The notes: a model not told the origin generated them from the letters alone. Counted from the first letter of the stretch, positions 7,826 to 16,862 are shown. The stretch: DNA of 64,000 nt from DATEPR01 sp036273855 (GCA_036273855.1 DASUGU010000106.1:45996-109995), one strand, 5' to 3'. Numbers and translations: made by a program.

Positions 7826-10800
7826 CCGCGGATCGCTGGCGGCTGCACCGCGGTGGGATCGTCAACATCTGGCAGTACGACGAGCAGGAGTTCGACTTCT
7901 CCGGCGGTCGCGCGATCCTCCAGGGCACCAACGGTTCCGGCAAGTCCCGCACGCTGGAGCTGCTGCTGCCGCTGTGCCTGGACGGCGACCTGCGGCAGCT
8001 GGGCTCCAAGGGTTTCGACACGGTCAGCATCCGCAGGCTGATGCTGGACGAGTACGACGGCGGCCCGAACCGGATCGGCTACGCCTGGGTCGAACTGCGC
8101 CGGGTGGACGCCGAGGGCGTCGAACGGTTCCTCACCTGTGGCCTGGGATTGAAGGCGTCGGCGACCTCCCAGCAGGTCAGCGACTCATGGCGGTTCGTCA
8201 CCGACGCCAGAGTGGGCGTGGACTTCCGGCTGGCCGGGCCGGACCGGGTGCCGCTGGGGCCTGCCCAGTTGCGCGACGAGATCGGCGCCGACCGGGTGCT
8301 GGAGGACGCGGCGTTCCGGGCCAGGATCGCCGAGCTGGTCTACCGGATGCCGGCCGGCCGCTACGGCGACCTGCTGCACCTGCAGCGGACGCTGCGCAAC
8401 CCCGATGTCGGGCTGAAGGTGCTGGAAGGGCAGCTGGAGCAGATCCTGTCCGACGCGCTCCCGCCGCTCGACTCGAGCATGATCGAGCAGTTGGCCGGTT
8501 CGTTCGAGGACCTGGAGTCGATCCGGGAGAACATCGGTCGACTGTCCACTGCGGACAATGCGTTGTCCGCGTTCCTGGGCAGCTACTCGGGTTACGCGCT
8601 GGCCGCGTTGCGCACCGCTGGCGAGCGGGCCCGATCGGCCACCCGTGCGCTGGAGTCGGACCGCGCAGAACTGCGCACGCTGAGCGCGCGGTTGGAGCAA
8701 CAACGAGCAGCGCACGAGACCGCGCTGGCCGAGGTGACCGCCAAGGAGCAGCGGGACACCGAGCTGGACCACACGATCGACTCGCTCAAGGAACTGCCTG
8801 CCTACCAAGGCATGCGCGACCTGTCCGACCGTGAACGCCTGGTCGCGCACGCGCGGGCGGCGGCCGAGGGCGCGCTGGAGACCGCGACCAAGCACCGCAC
8901 GCACGCCGACCGGGCCGTGGAGACCGTGCTCACCGTGCTGCGGCGGCTCGCCCAGGACACCGAGGCGGCCGGCGAACTCGCCGAGACGACCCGCCGGGAG
9001 ATGTCGGCCGCCGGGCTGGATTCCGCGCTGTGCCCCAGGGTCCCCTCGGTGCCGGCAGCCGTCCCCGGCACGACGGTGGAACTGGTGCGTGCCAAGCCCG
9101 ATCCGGAGGCGGCGGCCGTCCAGGTGGAGCGGCGCACCCCGCCACCGGTGGCGCCGGACGTGCTGGACGCCGAGTTGCGGGCGGCGGCCGACCAGGCGGC
9201 CCGGGGCGCGTCGGTGGCCACGCAGCGCTCCGCGCTGACCCTGGCCCTGCACGAGCGGGCGGTCAGGGTGGACCGGCAGGCACAGCGGTTGGACGGGCTG
9301 CGGGCGGCTGCCCGGCAGGCCCAGCTGGAGGCCACCGAGTCGGTCGGCAGGCGCAACGAGGCCGCCCAGCGGCTGGACGATGCCGTCGCGACCTGGTGGG
9401 AGCGGGCCGGTGGCTGGGGTTCGGCCGGGCCGTTCGGTGCCGACGCGCGACCGCCCGCCCCGCCGACGCACGACGAGCTACGGGCCAACGCCGACCTGGC
9501 CAGGACCGCGCACGAGGCGGCCAGGGAGTGGGCCGCACCCCGGCTGCGTGGCCTGCGGCAGGCCGTGGTGTCGGCGGCCGCGCGGGTGGAGCAGGTGGCC
9601 GCGGTGATCGCCACGGCCGAGTCGGAGCTGATCGCGCTGCGCGGCGGTGTGGACGCCACTCCCCCGGCGCCGCCCTATGCGACGGCCCGCCGCGATCCGG
9701 CCGGCGGTGCCTCGTTCTACCAGCTGGTGGACTTCGTGCCGGACCTGGACGGTAAGGCACGGGCCGGGTTGGAGGCCGCGCTGCAGGGGTGCGGCCTGCT
9801 GTCCGCGTGGGTGCGGGCGGACGGCGGCCTGGATCCGGGTGTCGCCGAATTGTTCGCGGTGGGCGGTGCGACGGCGGGGCCGACACTGGCGTCCGTGCTG
9901 GTGCCGGCCGTCGAGCCGGGCTGCCCGGTGCCGGTCGACGTGGTGGCCGCCGTGCTCAACGGGGTGTCGCTCGGGGACGCCGGTGGGCTCGCCGTGTCGA
10001 CCACGGGGCGGTGGCGGGCCGGGGTGCTCGCCGGGACGATGGCCAAGGCCACGGCCGAGTTCGTCGGCGCCGGCGCCCGTGAGGCGGCCAGGGCCAGGCG
10101 GGCCGCCGAGCTGACCGCGCGGCTGGACGTGCTGCGCGCCGACCGGGCCGTCGCCGACGCCGAACTGGCCGAGCACACCGGCCGGGTCACCGAATGGGAA
10201 CGGCACCTGGACGCCTTCCCCGACGACCGCTCACTCATCGCCGCGCACGCCACGCTCACCACCGCCACCCGCACCGCGGACGAGGCCACCGTCAAGGCCG
10301 CCCGGCTGCGCGGCGAGTACGAGACCGCCGACCGGCACAGCGAGGCGGCGCAGATCGAGCTCACCCAGACCGCCGCCGAGGCCGGCCTGCCCGCCGACAC
10401 CGCGACGCTCCAGGCCGCCCACAGCGCGTCGGTGTCCGCGCGGGGTAGCGCGGAAGCGTTGCGGGACACGCTGATCGGCCGGTGCGGCGGCACCGTCCGG
10501 GACCTGACCGACGCGCTGCACGACCACCAGGCCGCAGACGACGACCTGGGCGACGCGGCCGGTGCCGCCGAGGCGAGCTGCGCCGAGTTCGCCCGGGAGG
10601 CCGCCGCGCTGGCCGACCTGACGGCCGCGATCGGCGGCGAGGCAGAGCAGATCGCCGCCCAGCTCACCGGTCTGGAGGCGGAGCGGCGGGCACTGCGCAC
10701 CGAACTGCCGGCGCTGCGGGCGAGCGCGACCGAACTGTCCAACCACGTCGTGAAGACCGAAACGGTGTTGGAGGGCAAGGAAAGCGACATCGGCGGCAAG

Positions 10801-11901
10801 GTATCCGCGGCCGACGCCGCCGAGGCCAACTTCCGGTCCGCGCTGGCCGCGCCCGGTGTGGTGGCAGCCGCGCTGCCCGATGCCGCACCGGACGACGTGC
10901 CCGGTCTTCTGTCTACTGTGGAGCGCAAGGGGGGCAGCGAGGAACTGGTGATCACCAAGCTCCAGGCGTTGCAGACCGCGCTGGCCGGCAGCCACGAGAT
11001 CACCCCGGAACGGCACGCCGGCATCCTGACCATCACCGTGGCCGGCGAGCAGGGTCCGCGACCGGTGGCCGGGGCGGCCCGCCAGGTCAGCGAACAACTG
11101 GCCAGGCAGCGCGGCTTCCTCGGCGAGCGCTACCAGGACATCTTCGCCACGTTCATGCTGCGCAACCTCGCCGAACGCCTGCACGGCCAGATCTCCGTCG
11201 CCGAGGACCTGACCCGGCGGATGAACGCCGTACTCGACGTCGCCCGGTCCAGCCAGGGCGTGCACGTGCAACTGGAATGGCGGCCCTCGGCGGCGCTGGA
11301 CGAGACGACGCTGGAGGCGCTCAAGCTGGTCCGGACGCCGTTCGCGGACCGCACCGAGGAACAGGACGCCATGCTGCGGCGGGCGTTCACCGAACGGATC
11401 GATGCCCAGCGCGACACCCATTCCGGCGGCTACGCGGAGATCCTCACCCGCGCGCTGGACTACCGCTCCTGGTACACGTTCACCGTCCGGGTGGCCGACC
11501 ACGGCCCGGACGGCAGGCCCAGGACCCGCCGGATGCGGCAACTGTCCTCCGGCGAGACCCGCCTGGTGTCCTACGTGACGCTGTTCGCCGCCGCGGCCGC
11601 GTTCTACGGCGCGATCAGCGGGTCCACCCCCGGCGACGACGGCACGGCCGCCGGCCCGCTGCGGCTGGTGCTGCTGGACGAGGCTTTCGAGCGGCTGGAC
11701 GACCCGACCGTGGCTCGGATGCTGGGGCTGCTCGTCGACCTCGACATGGACTGGATCATCACCTGGCCCAGCGGCTGGGGTGTGTCCGACCGGATCCCGC
11801 GCATGCACATCTACGACGTGCTGCGGCCCAAGTCGGGACGTGGTGTGGCGTGCACCCACACCACGTGGGACGGCGCGGACCTCGACCACGCCGACGGCTG
11901 A
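7822..11901 (+). CDS. TIGR02680 family SMC-like ATPase, JetC (MksB-like)
   Basis: Protein of 1359 aa with split ABC ATPase halves separated by long coiled coils. Walker A is GTNGSGKS (residues 35-42); near the C-terminus are the signature LSSGE (1241-1245) and Walker B LVLLDE (Asp1286, Glu1287), followed by a D-loop-like FERLDD. Residues about 250-500 and 740-1100 are heptad-like, rich in Ala, Glu, Arg and Leu, around a more globular, hinge-like centre. Wadjet JetC extrudes DNA loops and presents circular plasmid DNA to the JetD nuclease. The family's usual fourth gene is missing: the next gene, 4 bp away, is a convergent peptidase. The ATPase motifs look intact. Confidence 0.9.
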   Translation: MTADRWRLHRGGIVNIWQYDEQEFDFSGGRAILQGTNGSGKSRTLELLLPLCLDGDLRQLGSKGFDTVSIRRLMLDEYDGGPNRIGYAWVELRRVDAEGVERFLTCGLGLKASATSQQVSDSWRFVTDARVGVDFRLAGPDRVPLGPAQLRDEIGADRVLEDAAFRARIAELVYRMPAGRYGDLLHLQRTLRNPDVGLKVLEGQLEQILSDALPPLDSSMIEQLAGSFEDLESIRENIGRLSTADNALSAFLGSYSGYALAALRTAGERARSATRALESDRAELRTLSARLEQQRAAHETALAEVTAKEQRDTELDHTIDSLKELPAYQGMRDLSDRERLVAHARAAAEGALETATKHRTHADRAVETVLTVLRRLAQDTEAAGELAETTRREMSAAGLDSALCPRVPSVPAAVPGTTVELVRAKPDPEAAAVQVERRTPPPVAPDVLDAELRAAADQAARGASVATQRSALTLALHERAVRVDRQAQRLDGLRAAARQAQLEATESVGRRNEAAQRLDDAVATWWERAGGWGSAGPFGADARPPAPPTHDELRANADLARTAHEAAREWAAPRLRGLRQAVVSAAARVEQVAAVIATAESELIALRGGVDATPPAPPYATARRDPAGGASFYQLVDFVPDLDGKARAGLEAALQGCGLLSAWVRADGGLDPGVAELFAVGGATAGPTLASVLVPAVEPGCPVPVDVVAAVLNGVSLGDAGGLAVSTTGRWRAGVLAGTMAKATAEFVGAGAREAARARRAAELTARLDVLRADRAVADAELAEHTGRVTEWERHLDAFPDDRSLIAAHATLTTATRTADEATVKAARLRGEYETADRHSEAAQIELTQTAAEAGLPADTATLQAAHSASVSARGSAEALRDTLIGRCGGTVRDLTDALHDHQAADDDLGDAAGAAEASCAEFAREAAALADLTAAIGGEAEQIAAQLTGLEAERRALRTELPALRASATELSNHVVKTETVLEGKESDIGGKVSAADAAEANFRSALAAPGVVAAALPDAAPDDVPGLLSTVERKGGSEELVITKLQALQTALAGSHEITPERHAGILTITVAGEQGPRPVAGAARQVSEQLARQRGFLGERYQDIFATFMLRNLAERLHGQISVAEDLTRRMNAVLDVARSSQGVHVQLEWRPSAALDETTLEALKLVRTPFADRTEEQDAMLRRAFTERIDAQRDTHSGGYAEILTRALDYRSWYTFTVRVADHGPDGRPRTRRMRQLSSGETRLVSYVTLFAAAAAFYGAISGSTPGDDGTAAGPLRLVLLDEAFERLDDPTVARMLGLLVDLDMDWIITWPSGWGVSDRIPRMHIYDVLRPKSGRGVACTHTTWDGADLDHADG

Positions 11902-11905
11902 ACGA

Positions 11906-14900
11906 TCACCCGACCGTGTAGGAGTAGGGCACGTACGTCAGCTCGTCGCCCGCGTTGTTGGACAGCGTGGTGTCGTCCACGTAGAGCCAGCCGGTGACGA
12001 CCGTGCCCTTCGGCGCGGTGGGCGTGAGCGTGACCGTGATGGTGCCGTCGTCGCCCGGGTCGACCGTGATCGGGTGGAACGCGGGCGGCTGGTCCCGCAC
12101 GCCGCCCAGCCAGTAGTCGCCGGTCGACGAGGTCACGTCCGGGTTGAACGACTGGGTGTGTACGACAGCGGCGAAGTTGGCCGTACCCGGGCTGGGTGCG
12201 TCGAACGGGCCGATCGGGTCGGCCTCCAGCAGCCACAGGCCCTGGCTGATCGCCGGCGAACTGTCCGTGGCCACCGCGATGTTGCCCGGACCGGGTGATC
12301 CCAGGTGCTCGGGTTCACCGGTGTTGGCGGCCAGGTCGGCGGACACCGGGATGGAGCCCGACGTGATACCGGTGAGCCGGGACGAATCCGGCGGCACCAG
12401 GTAGCCCAGGCTGGCCGACGGCGCCAGCGGCACGTTCGCCGCCGACGAGTTCGGGACCAGCTGGGTGTCGGTCCAGGTCGAGGTGCGGGCGTCGACGTAG
12501 TAGGAGCCCTGCGCGCTGCCGGTGTTGTGCACGGTCACCTGCATCGTGACCGGCTTTCCCTGGGGCAGCACGGTTTTGCGCGCCGGCACGTGGGCGGCGG
12601 CGACGTCGACCTGGTTGAACGTGACATGACCACTGAACGGTTCACTCGTGCTCGCGCCGGCCACCGCGTTCTGGAACACGACGACGTAGCGCCACCGGCC
12701 GGGCAGCGGGTCGCGCTTGTAACCCTGCAACGAGTGCCCGTACTCCGTGGGGTTGCCGTCACGGTCCACGGCCAGCACGTTGGTGGCCTGGCTGAGGATC
12801 TGGCCGTCCGGGCTGACCAGGTAGCCGAGCACGCCCTGGTTCACGCTGCCGTGCGTGGCCACGCTGATGTCGATGTCCCGTTTCCCGGCCGGCACGTCGA
12901 ACTGGTACGTGTTCGTCTGCGCTGCCGCGCCGGGCCTGCCGTTGCCGCCGGTCAGCACGCCGGAGAACGTGCCGCCCTGGCTGCCGCCGACGTCGACCAG
13001 GCTGCGCAGCATCAGCGGCACCGCGAAGTGCTGGTGTGTAGCGGTGTCCACCTCGACGGCGGCGGCCATGTCGCCCGGCTGCGCGGGGGTGCGCGCGGTG
13101 ACGTCCAGCGTGCCGGTCCTGCCGGGCGGCAGGTGCAGCGTGCCGGTGACGGTGCCGACGTCGGTGTAACGGCTGGTGGCGAACTCGTAGCTGACCTGAC
13201 CGTTGAACCCGCCGGACGAGTGTGGCGCGTAGATCAGCGCGGTCCACTGCCCCGGCATCGGGTCGTGCACGTCGACGTGGCCGAAGTCCGGGCCGACCGG
13301 CGACTGCGGCATCGAGTAACCGGCGAACGCGCCCTTCGGGTCGAGCAGGATGAGCGTGACGGCGTCGCCGGTCGGGTCGGACCAGGCGATCGAGGCGTCC
13401 AGGTGGTCGGCGCCCTGGGTCACGGTGAACGTCTTGGTGACGTCGTCGACCTGGGTACCGCCCCTGCTCAGCATGTGCGCCGGGGCGGTGGTGTCGAGCT
13501 GGACGCTACCGCGCAGGTCGGACAGCGTGGTGGTGAGGGCGCGGCCGTGGCCGGTGACGGTCTGCGGAGTGGCGCCGACGTTGGTGACGGCGAGCCGGAA
13601 GTGCCGGGTGGTACCGGGGTTGCCGGTGGCGTCCAGTTGGGACTGGTCGAACAGCAGCCCGTTGCCCTGGGCCTTCGGTGTGCCGTGCTGGTCCGAAATG
13701 GACATCGCGGCCTGGACCGCGGCGAACGCGTTGAGCATGCCGTCGCCCTGACGTTGCGCGGGATCACCGTTGTCCGTCGCGGAGCTGGTGAGGATCTGCT
13801 TGACCAGGGCCGGGGTCGGCTTCGCCTTGTTGTGGGTCTGCTCGTACGCCTGGATCACCAGCGCGGCGGCACCGGCGGTGAGGGGCGCGGCCTGGCTGGT
13901 GCCGCCGAACGCCTGCACGGGCGACGGTCTGCCCTGGTAGTTGGTGCAACCCAGGTGTTGGGCGACGTCGGTGGAGCACAGCGCCCAGCCCAGGTCGCCG
14001 GGCGCGATCAGGTCGTAGGCGCGGCCGCTCTGGGTGATGCCGCTGGAGCTGATCGCGGAGACGTTGTCGTCCTCCCAGGTGCCGTGGAAGCCGGGCAGGC
14101 TGTCCCAGGTCTGGGCCATGATGCGGTAGGTGGTGGCGGCGCCGACGCTGATGATGTGCGGGTCGCTGCTCGGGTTGTCCACGGTGTTGCCGTAACCGGC
14201 GTCACCGGAACTGTTGACGACGGTCACGCCTGCCGCCACGGCCGCGTCGTTGGCCAGGCTGAACGGGTCGGTGCCGTTGTCCGGGTAGGGGTTGGAGCCC
14301 AGCGACTCGTTGATGACGTCCACGTGGTCGTGGTTGACGGCGTAGTCGATGGCCTGGACAACGCCGGAGGTCGAGCCGAAACCGTTGGAGGCGATGACTT
14401 TCAGGCCGACCAGACTCGCGCCCGGAGCCATGCCGAGAATGCGGATGTCGCACTTCTTCGGCAGCGGGTTGGCGGGGCTGACGAAGTCGGAGATGTCGTA
14501 GGTCTGCCGGCCCTGCGCGGCGATGGCGCTGGCGTCGCCGAACGCCTCGCGGTCGTCGTTGGGGACGCCGGTGCCCTCGCCGCTGAAGTCGCGGTAGTCG
14601 GTGAAGACGTGGCTGCCGTTGGCGCGGATGAAGTCCGGGTTGGCGGTGTCGATGCCGTCGGCGAGGTAGGCGACGGTGACGCCCTTCCCGGTGGCGAGGG
14701 TCTGGGCCTGCGGGGTCGTCGGGTCCAGGGCGGCGTCGTGGGTGGTCTGGAGGGCCTCGGGTTCGAGGAGGGGTTGCTTCGGGTTGGTCGGGCAGGCGCC
14801 CGGGCCGGGCATGGGCGTTGCCGGTGCCGGGGCTGGTGCCGGGGCTGGTGCCGGTGCCGGTGCCGGTGCCGGGGCCGGGGCTGGTGCCGGTGCCGGGGCT

Positions 14901-15355
14901 GGTGCCGGTGTCGGTGCTGGTGCTGGTGCCGGGGCGGCCGGCCTGGCGGGGGTGGCCATCTTGATCGGCAGGTCGGGGACGACGGCGGCGACCTGGGGAT
15001 CGGCGGCGAGGTGCTGGCTCTCGGTGGTCGTCATGGTGGCGGCGAAGCCGTTGATGACGCTGAACTGGGTGACGCGGGTGGCGCCGGAATGGCGGACCTG
15101 GTCGACGAGCTGGCGCTGGTCGGACTGCGTCGCGGCGGCGCGTTTGCCGTCGTTGCCGTTGGTGGGTGGGGCTTCCGGGTGCTGGTTGCGGAGCAGGACG
15201 ATCACCGGGCGCTGCGGCCCGTGGGACAGGTCGGCGATGACCTGGGGGGTGATCGGTTGCGGTCCCGGCGTGGTCGCGGCGGCCGGGCTGACCACGCCGA
15301 GCGCGATGACCGTGCCGAGCGCGCAGGCGGTACCGAGCGCCGAGTGCTGCTTCAT
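11906..15355 (-). CDS. Secreted S8/S53-like serine peptidase with Ala-Pro linker
   Basis: Protein of 1149 aa. Residues 1-29 form a signal peptide (cleavage expected after SPAAA). An inhibitor-I9-like propeptide follows (RPVIVLLRNQ to AAVVPDLP), then an Ala-Pro repeat linker at about 145-185, the peptidase domain to about 510, and several beta-rich C-terminal domains. The nucleophile is Ser487 in GGTSQAAP. The subtilisin Asp motif reads VAYLADGID, with Ala at the usual Asp position and Asp233 next to it. The HGTH motif is absent; Glu270 and Asp274 (EAFGD) occupy that region. The oxyanion residue is Asp385 (SSGDAG) instead of Asn. This pattern resembles sedolisins (Ser-Glu-Asp). ATG 15355 precedes the signal peptide. 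Secreted protein degradation is the likely role. Confidence 0.85.
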   Translation of the reverse strand: MKQHSALGTACALGTVIALGVVSPAAATTPGPQPITPQVIADLSHGPQRPVIVLLRNQHPEAPPTNGNDGKRAAATQSDQRQLVDQVRHSGATRVTQFSVINGFAATMTTTESQHLAADPQVAAVVPDLPIKMATPARPAAPAPAPAPTPAPAPAPAPAPAPAPAPAPAPAPAPAPAPATPMPGPGACPTNPKQPLLEPEALQTTHDAALDPTTPQAQTLATGKGVTVAYLADGIDTANPDFIRANGSHVFTDYRDFSGEGTGVPNDDREAFGDASAIAAQGRQTYDISDFVSPANPLPKKCDIRILGMAPGASLVGLKVIASNGFGSTSGVVQAIDYAVNHDHVDVINESLGSNPYPDNGTDPFSLANDAAVAAGVTVVNSSGDAGYGNTVDNPSSDPHIISVGAATTYRIMAQTWDSLPGFHGTWEDDNVSAISSSGITQSGRAYDLIAPGDLGWALCSTDVAQHLGCTNYQGRPSPVQAFGGTSQAAPLTAGAAALVIQAYEQTHNKAKPTPALVKQILTSSATDNGDPAQRQGDGMLNAFAAVQAAMSISDQHGTPKAQGNGLLFDQSQLDATGNPGTTRHFRLAVTNVGATPQTVTGHGRALTTTLSDLRGSVQLDTTAPAHMLSRGGTQVDDVTKTFTVTQGADHLDASIAWSDPTGDAVTLILLDPKGAFAGYSMPQSPVGPDFGHVDVHDPMPGQWTALIYAPHSSGGFNGQVSYEFATSRYTDVGTVTGTLHLPPGRTGTLDVTARTPAQPGDMAAAVEVDTATHQHFAVPLMLRSLVDVGGSQGGTFSGVLTGGNGRPGAAAQTNTYQFDVPAGKRDIDISVATHGSVNQGVLGYLVSPDGQILSQATNVLAVDRDGNPTEYGHSLQGYKRDPLPGRWRYVVVFQNAVAGASTSEPFSGHVTFNQVDVAAAHVPARKTVLPQGKPVTMQVTVHNTGSAQGSYYVDARTSTWTDTQLVPNSSAANVPLAPSASLGYLVPPDSSRLTGITSGSIPVSADLAANTGEPEHLGSPGPGNIAVATDSSPAISQGLWLLEADPIGPFDAPSPGTANFAAVVHTQSFNPDVTSSTGDYWLGGVRDQPPAFHPITVDPGDDGTITVTLTPTAPKGTVVTGWLYVDDTTLSNNAGDELTYVPYSYTVG
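14820..14934. repeat. Hexanucleotide repeat coding the Ala-Pro linker
   Basis: About nineteen consecutive 6-bp units of GGTGCC/GGGGCT/GGTGCT type (plus strand) encode alternating Pro-Ala on the minus strand. The near-identical tandem units are prone to slippage in multiples of six, which would change linker length between propeptide and catalytic domain without breaking the frame. Confidence 0.9.
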
Positions 15356-15488
15356 CCATACCCCCGGAAAGCGACGGCTGACGCACAGAAAGTAGCCGAA
15401 CTGCGCGACCCTCGCGCACCGAGCAGATCCCCCAAACCACCCGACTGAGCGAACAACTCCACCCGAGACGCTTGCCCGATGTCGCCAC

Positions 15489-16285
15489 GAGCCGACCACC
15501 CGCCGAACGACACGCCAGGCTGGCGGCAGCGATCGCCCGCCGAGCCGACCACCGACCACCGACCACCGACCACCGACCAGACGACACACCGGGCCGGATG
15601 GGGATGCCCCCGCGGGTCGACCACTCAACGGACGAGACGCTGGGGCAGCAGCGACGTGACACGCATAACGACCACTCGACGGCCACCACCTCGACAAAGG
15701 CAGTTGCCCGCAAGTCGACCACCGACCGGACGACACACCGGCCACCCCGGGACGCCACGCGGGTCAACCACCAAACGGACGACACGCCGGGTTGGCGACC
15801 GTCGTTGCCCGCGAGGCGACCGCTGACCGGACGACGCACCTGACGTCACTTGGGGGATGCCCCACGTGCCGACCGCACAAGGGACGACACGCCGGATCGG
15901 TAGACGGGGTTGCCCACGAGGCGACCACCCACTGGACGACACGCCCGGTGATGCCGAGACACTCGCCTGTCGACCACACACCGGACGACACGCCGCATGC
16001 TGGCCGGGTTGCCCACCAGGCGACCACCCACCGGACGACACACCCGGTGATACCGAGACACTCGCCTGTCGACCACACACCGGACGACACGCCGCATGCT
16101 GGCCGGGTAGCCCACGAGGCGACCACTGAAGGGACGACACACCTGGCGATGCTGGGATGCGTCGCGTGTTGACCGTCGAACGGTCAACACATCGGGGGCG
16201 GATGGGAGCCTGCGTCTTGACCATCTAATGGACGACACCTGGCGATGGTTGGCGAGGCGCGTGTTGAACTCTCGTGGGACGACTC
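15489..16285. repeat. Degenerate array of 16 dyad units of 25 bp at a ~50-bp period
   Basis: Units of 25 bp start at 15489, 15563, 15614, 15664, 15712, 15761, 15813, 15866, 15918, 15967, 16017, 16066, 16116, 16166, 16214 and 16261 (mean step about 50 bp from the second unit on). Each has a left half like GTGTCGACC and a right half like GGACGACAC, i.e. dyad symmetry. The unit at 16166-16190 is the cleanest: 11-bp perfect arms (GTGTTGACCGT / ACGGTCAACAC) around CGA. The unit at 15664 is poor. The first step is longer because a CCGACCA 7-mer is repeated about five times at 15545-15579. The stretches between units also partly repeat (two ~100-bp superunits at 15967-16115). No gene is credible here; the array begins 134 bp upstream of the peptidase start. 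Confidence 0.85.
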
Positions 16286-16739
16286 GCCGGGCGGATTGTG
16301 CCCGTGGCGAACGCATTGATGTCGGTGGCCGGCGGCCCTTGCACCAACGTCCCCTGGTGCGCCGGGTCGCTAGGAATCGGTTGGCGTTCTTGGCGTCGGC
16401 GCCACCTTGGGCTCGCTCGCAGGCAACTCGGAGCTGTGACGCCTATGGCTGTGGCGAAAGCCATGCCGTGGCGAAAGCCATGCCGTGGCGAATGCCATGC
16501 CACTTTGTGGTGCCGGTGCCGGTGCCGATTGCGGTACCCGTGCCAATTGCCCTGCCACTTGCCGGTGCCTTGCCGTGCCGGTGCCGTTTGCCGTGCCCGT
16601 ACCGATCACACTGCCGGTATTGATTGCTTTGCCGTGGCGGTGAGCGGGCTGATGCGGTTTGGGTCGGTGGGGGCAGGTCGAATCTGTGAGTCGATCGTTG
16701 GCTGGGCGATACGGCGGGGCCTGTCGTTCGGGGGCGCAC
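16286..16739. other. Gene-free stretch between array and outlying units
   Basis: No credible coding frame on either strand. It contains the 17-bp triplicate at 16451-16501 and then a degenerate GGTGCC/TTGCCGTG-type minisatellite to about 16640. Base composition is more T-rich than the neighbourhood. No RNA gene was recognised. Confidence 0.6.
16451..16501. repeat. 17-bp unit in three tandem copies
   Basis: GTGGCGAAAGCCATGCC occurs at 16451-16467 and 16468-16484, and once more with one change (GTGGCGAATGCCATGCC) at 16485-16501. Each copy contains the short dyad GGC-GAAA-GCC, so the RNA could form three small hairpins. A looser GGTGCC-rich run follows. Confidence 0.9.
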
Positions 16740-16812
16740 GTGTCGGCCGGTCAATGGTCGACACGCTGGCCGCGCATCGGGCGTTGTGTGTCGGCTGCTG
16801 AGTGGCCGACAC
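16740..16812. repeat. Two further dyad units of the 25-bp family
   Basis: Units at 16740-16764 (halves GTGTCGGCC and GGTCGACAC) and 16788-16812 (halves GTGTCGGCT and GGCCGACAC) have the same 25-bp length and a 48-bp step, matching the main array 455 bp away. The second has almost complete dyad symmetry. They lie 51 bp beyond the 3' end of nudC. Confidence 0.8.
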
Positions 16813-16862
16813 GATGATCGGCGGGTCCGCTTACCGCGTCGCGCGGTTGTTCTGGTTACGGC

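Noticed and set aside
5070..11901. A conventional MukBEF or SMC-ScpAB condensin
   Set aside because: Operon order, protein lengths and the TIGR02677/02678/02680-type motifs fit the Wadjet/Mks group; SMC-ScpAB is encoded differently.
12305..15448. A 1047-codon frame antisense to the peptidase
   Set aside because: It is the mirror of the GC-rich peptidase codons; composition is Val/Gly/Arg-rich with no domain.
15489..16285. CRISPR array
   Set aside because: Period (about 50 bp) and repeat length look right, but the repeats are degenerate, the 'spacers' are themselves repeated, there is no leader and no cas gene in the window.
15352..16624. Several Ser/Val/Arg-rich open frames over the repeat region (for example 15625-16224 minus and 15792-16172 plus)
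   Set aside because: They translate the repeat units themselves in different frames, have no ribosome-binding site and show the low-complexity composition expected of repeat read-through.
15489..16812. Replication origin, DnaA boxes or parS site
   Set aside because: No TTGTCCACA-like boxes, no GTTTCACGTGAAAC site and no dnaA, dnaN or parAB gene nearby.
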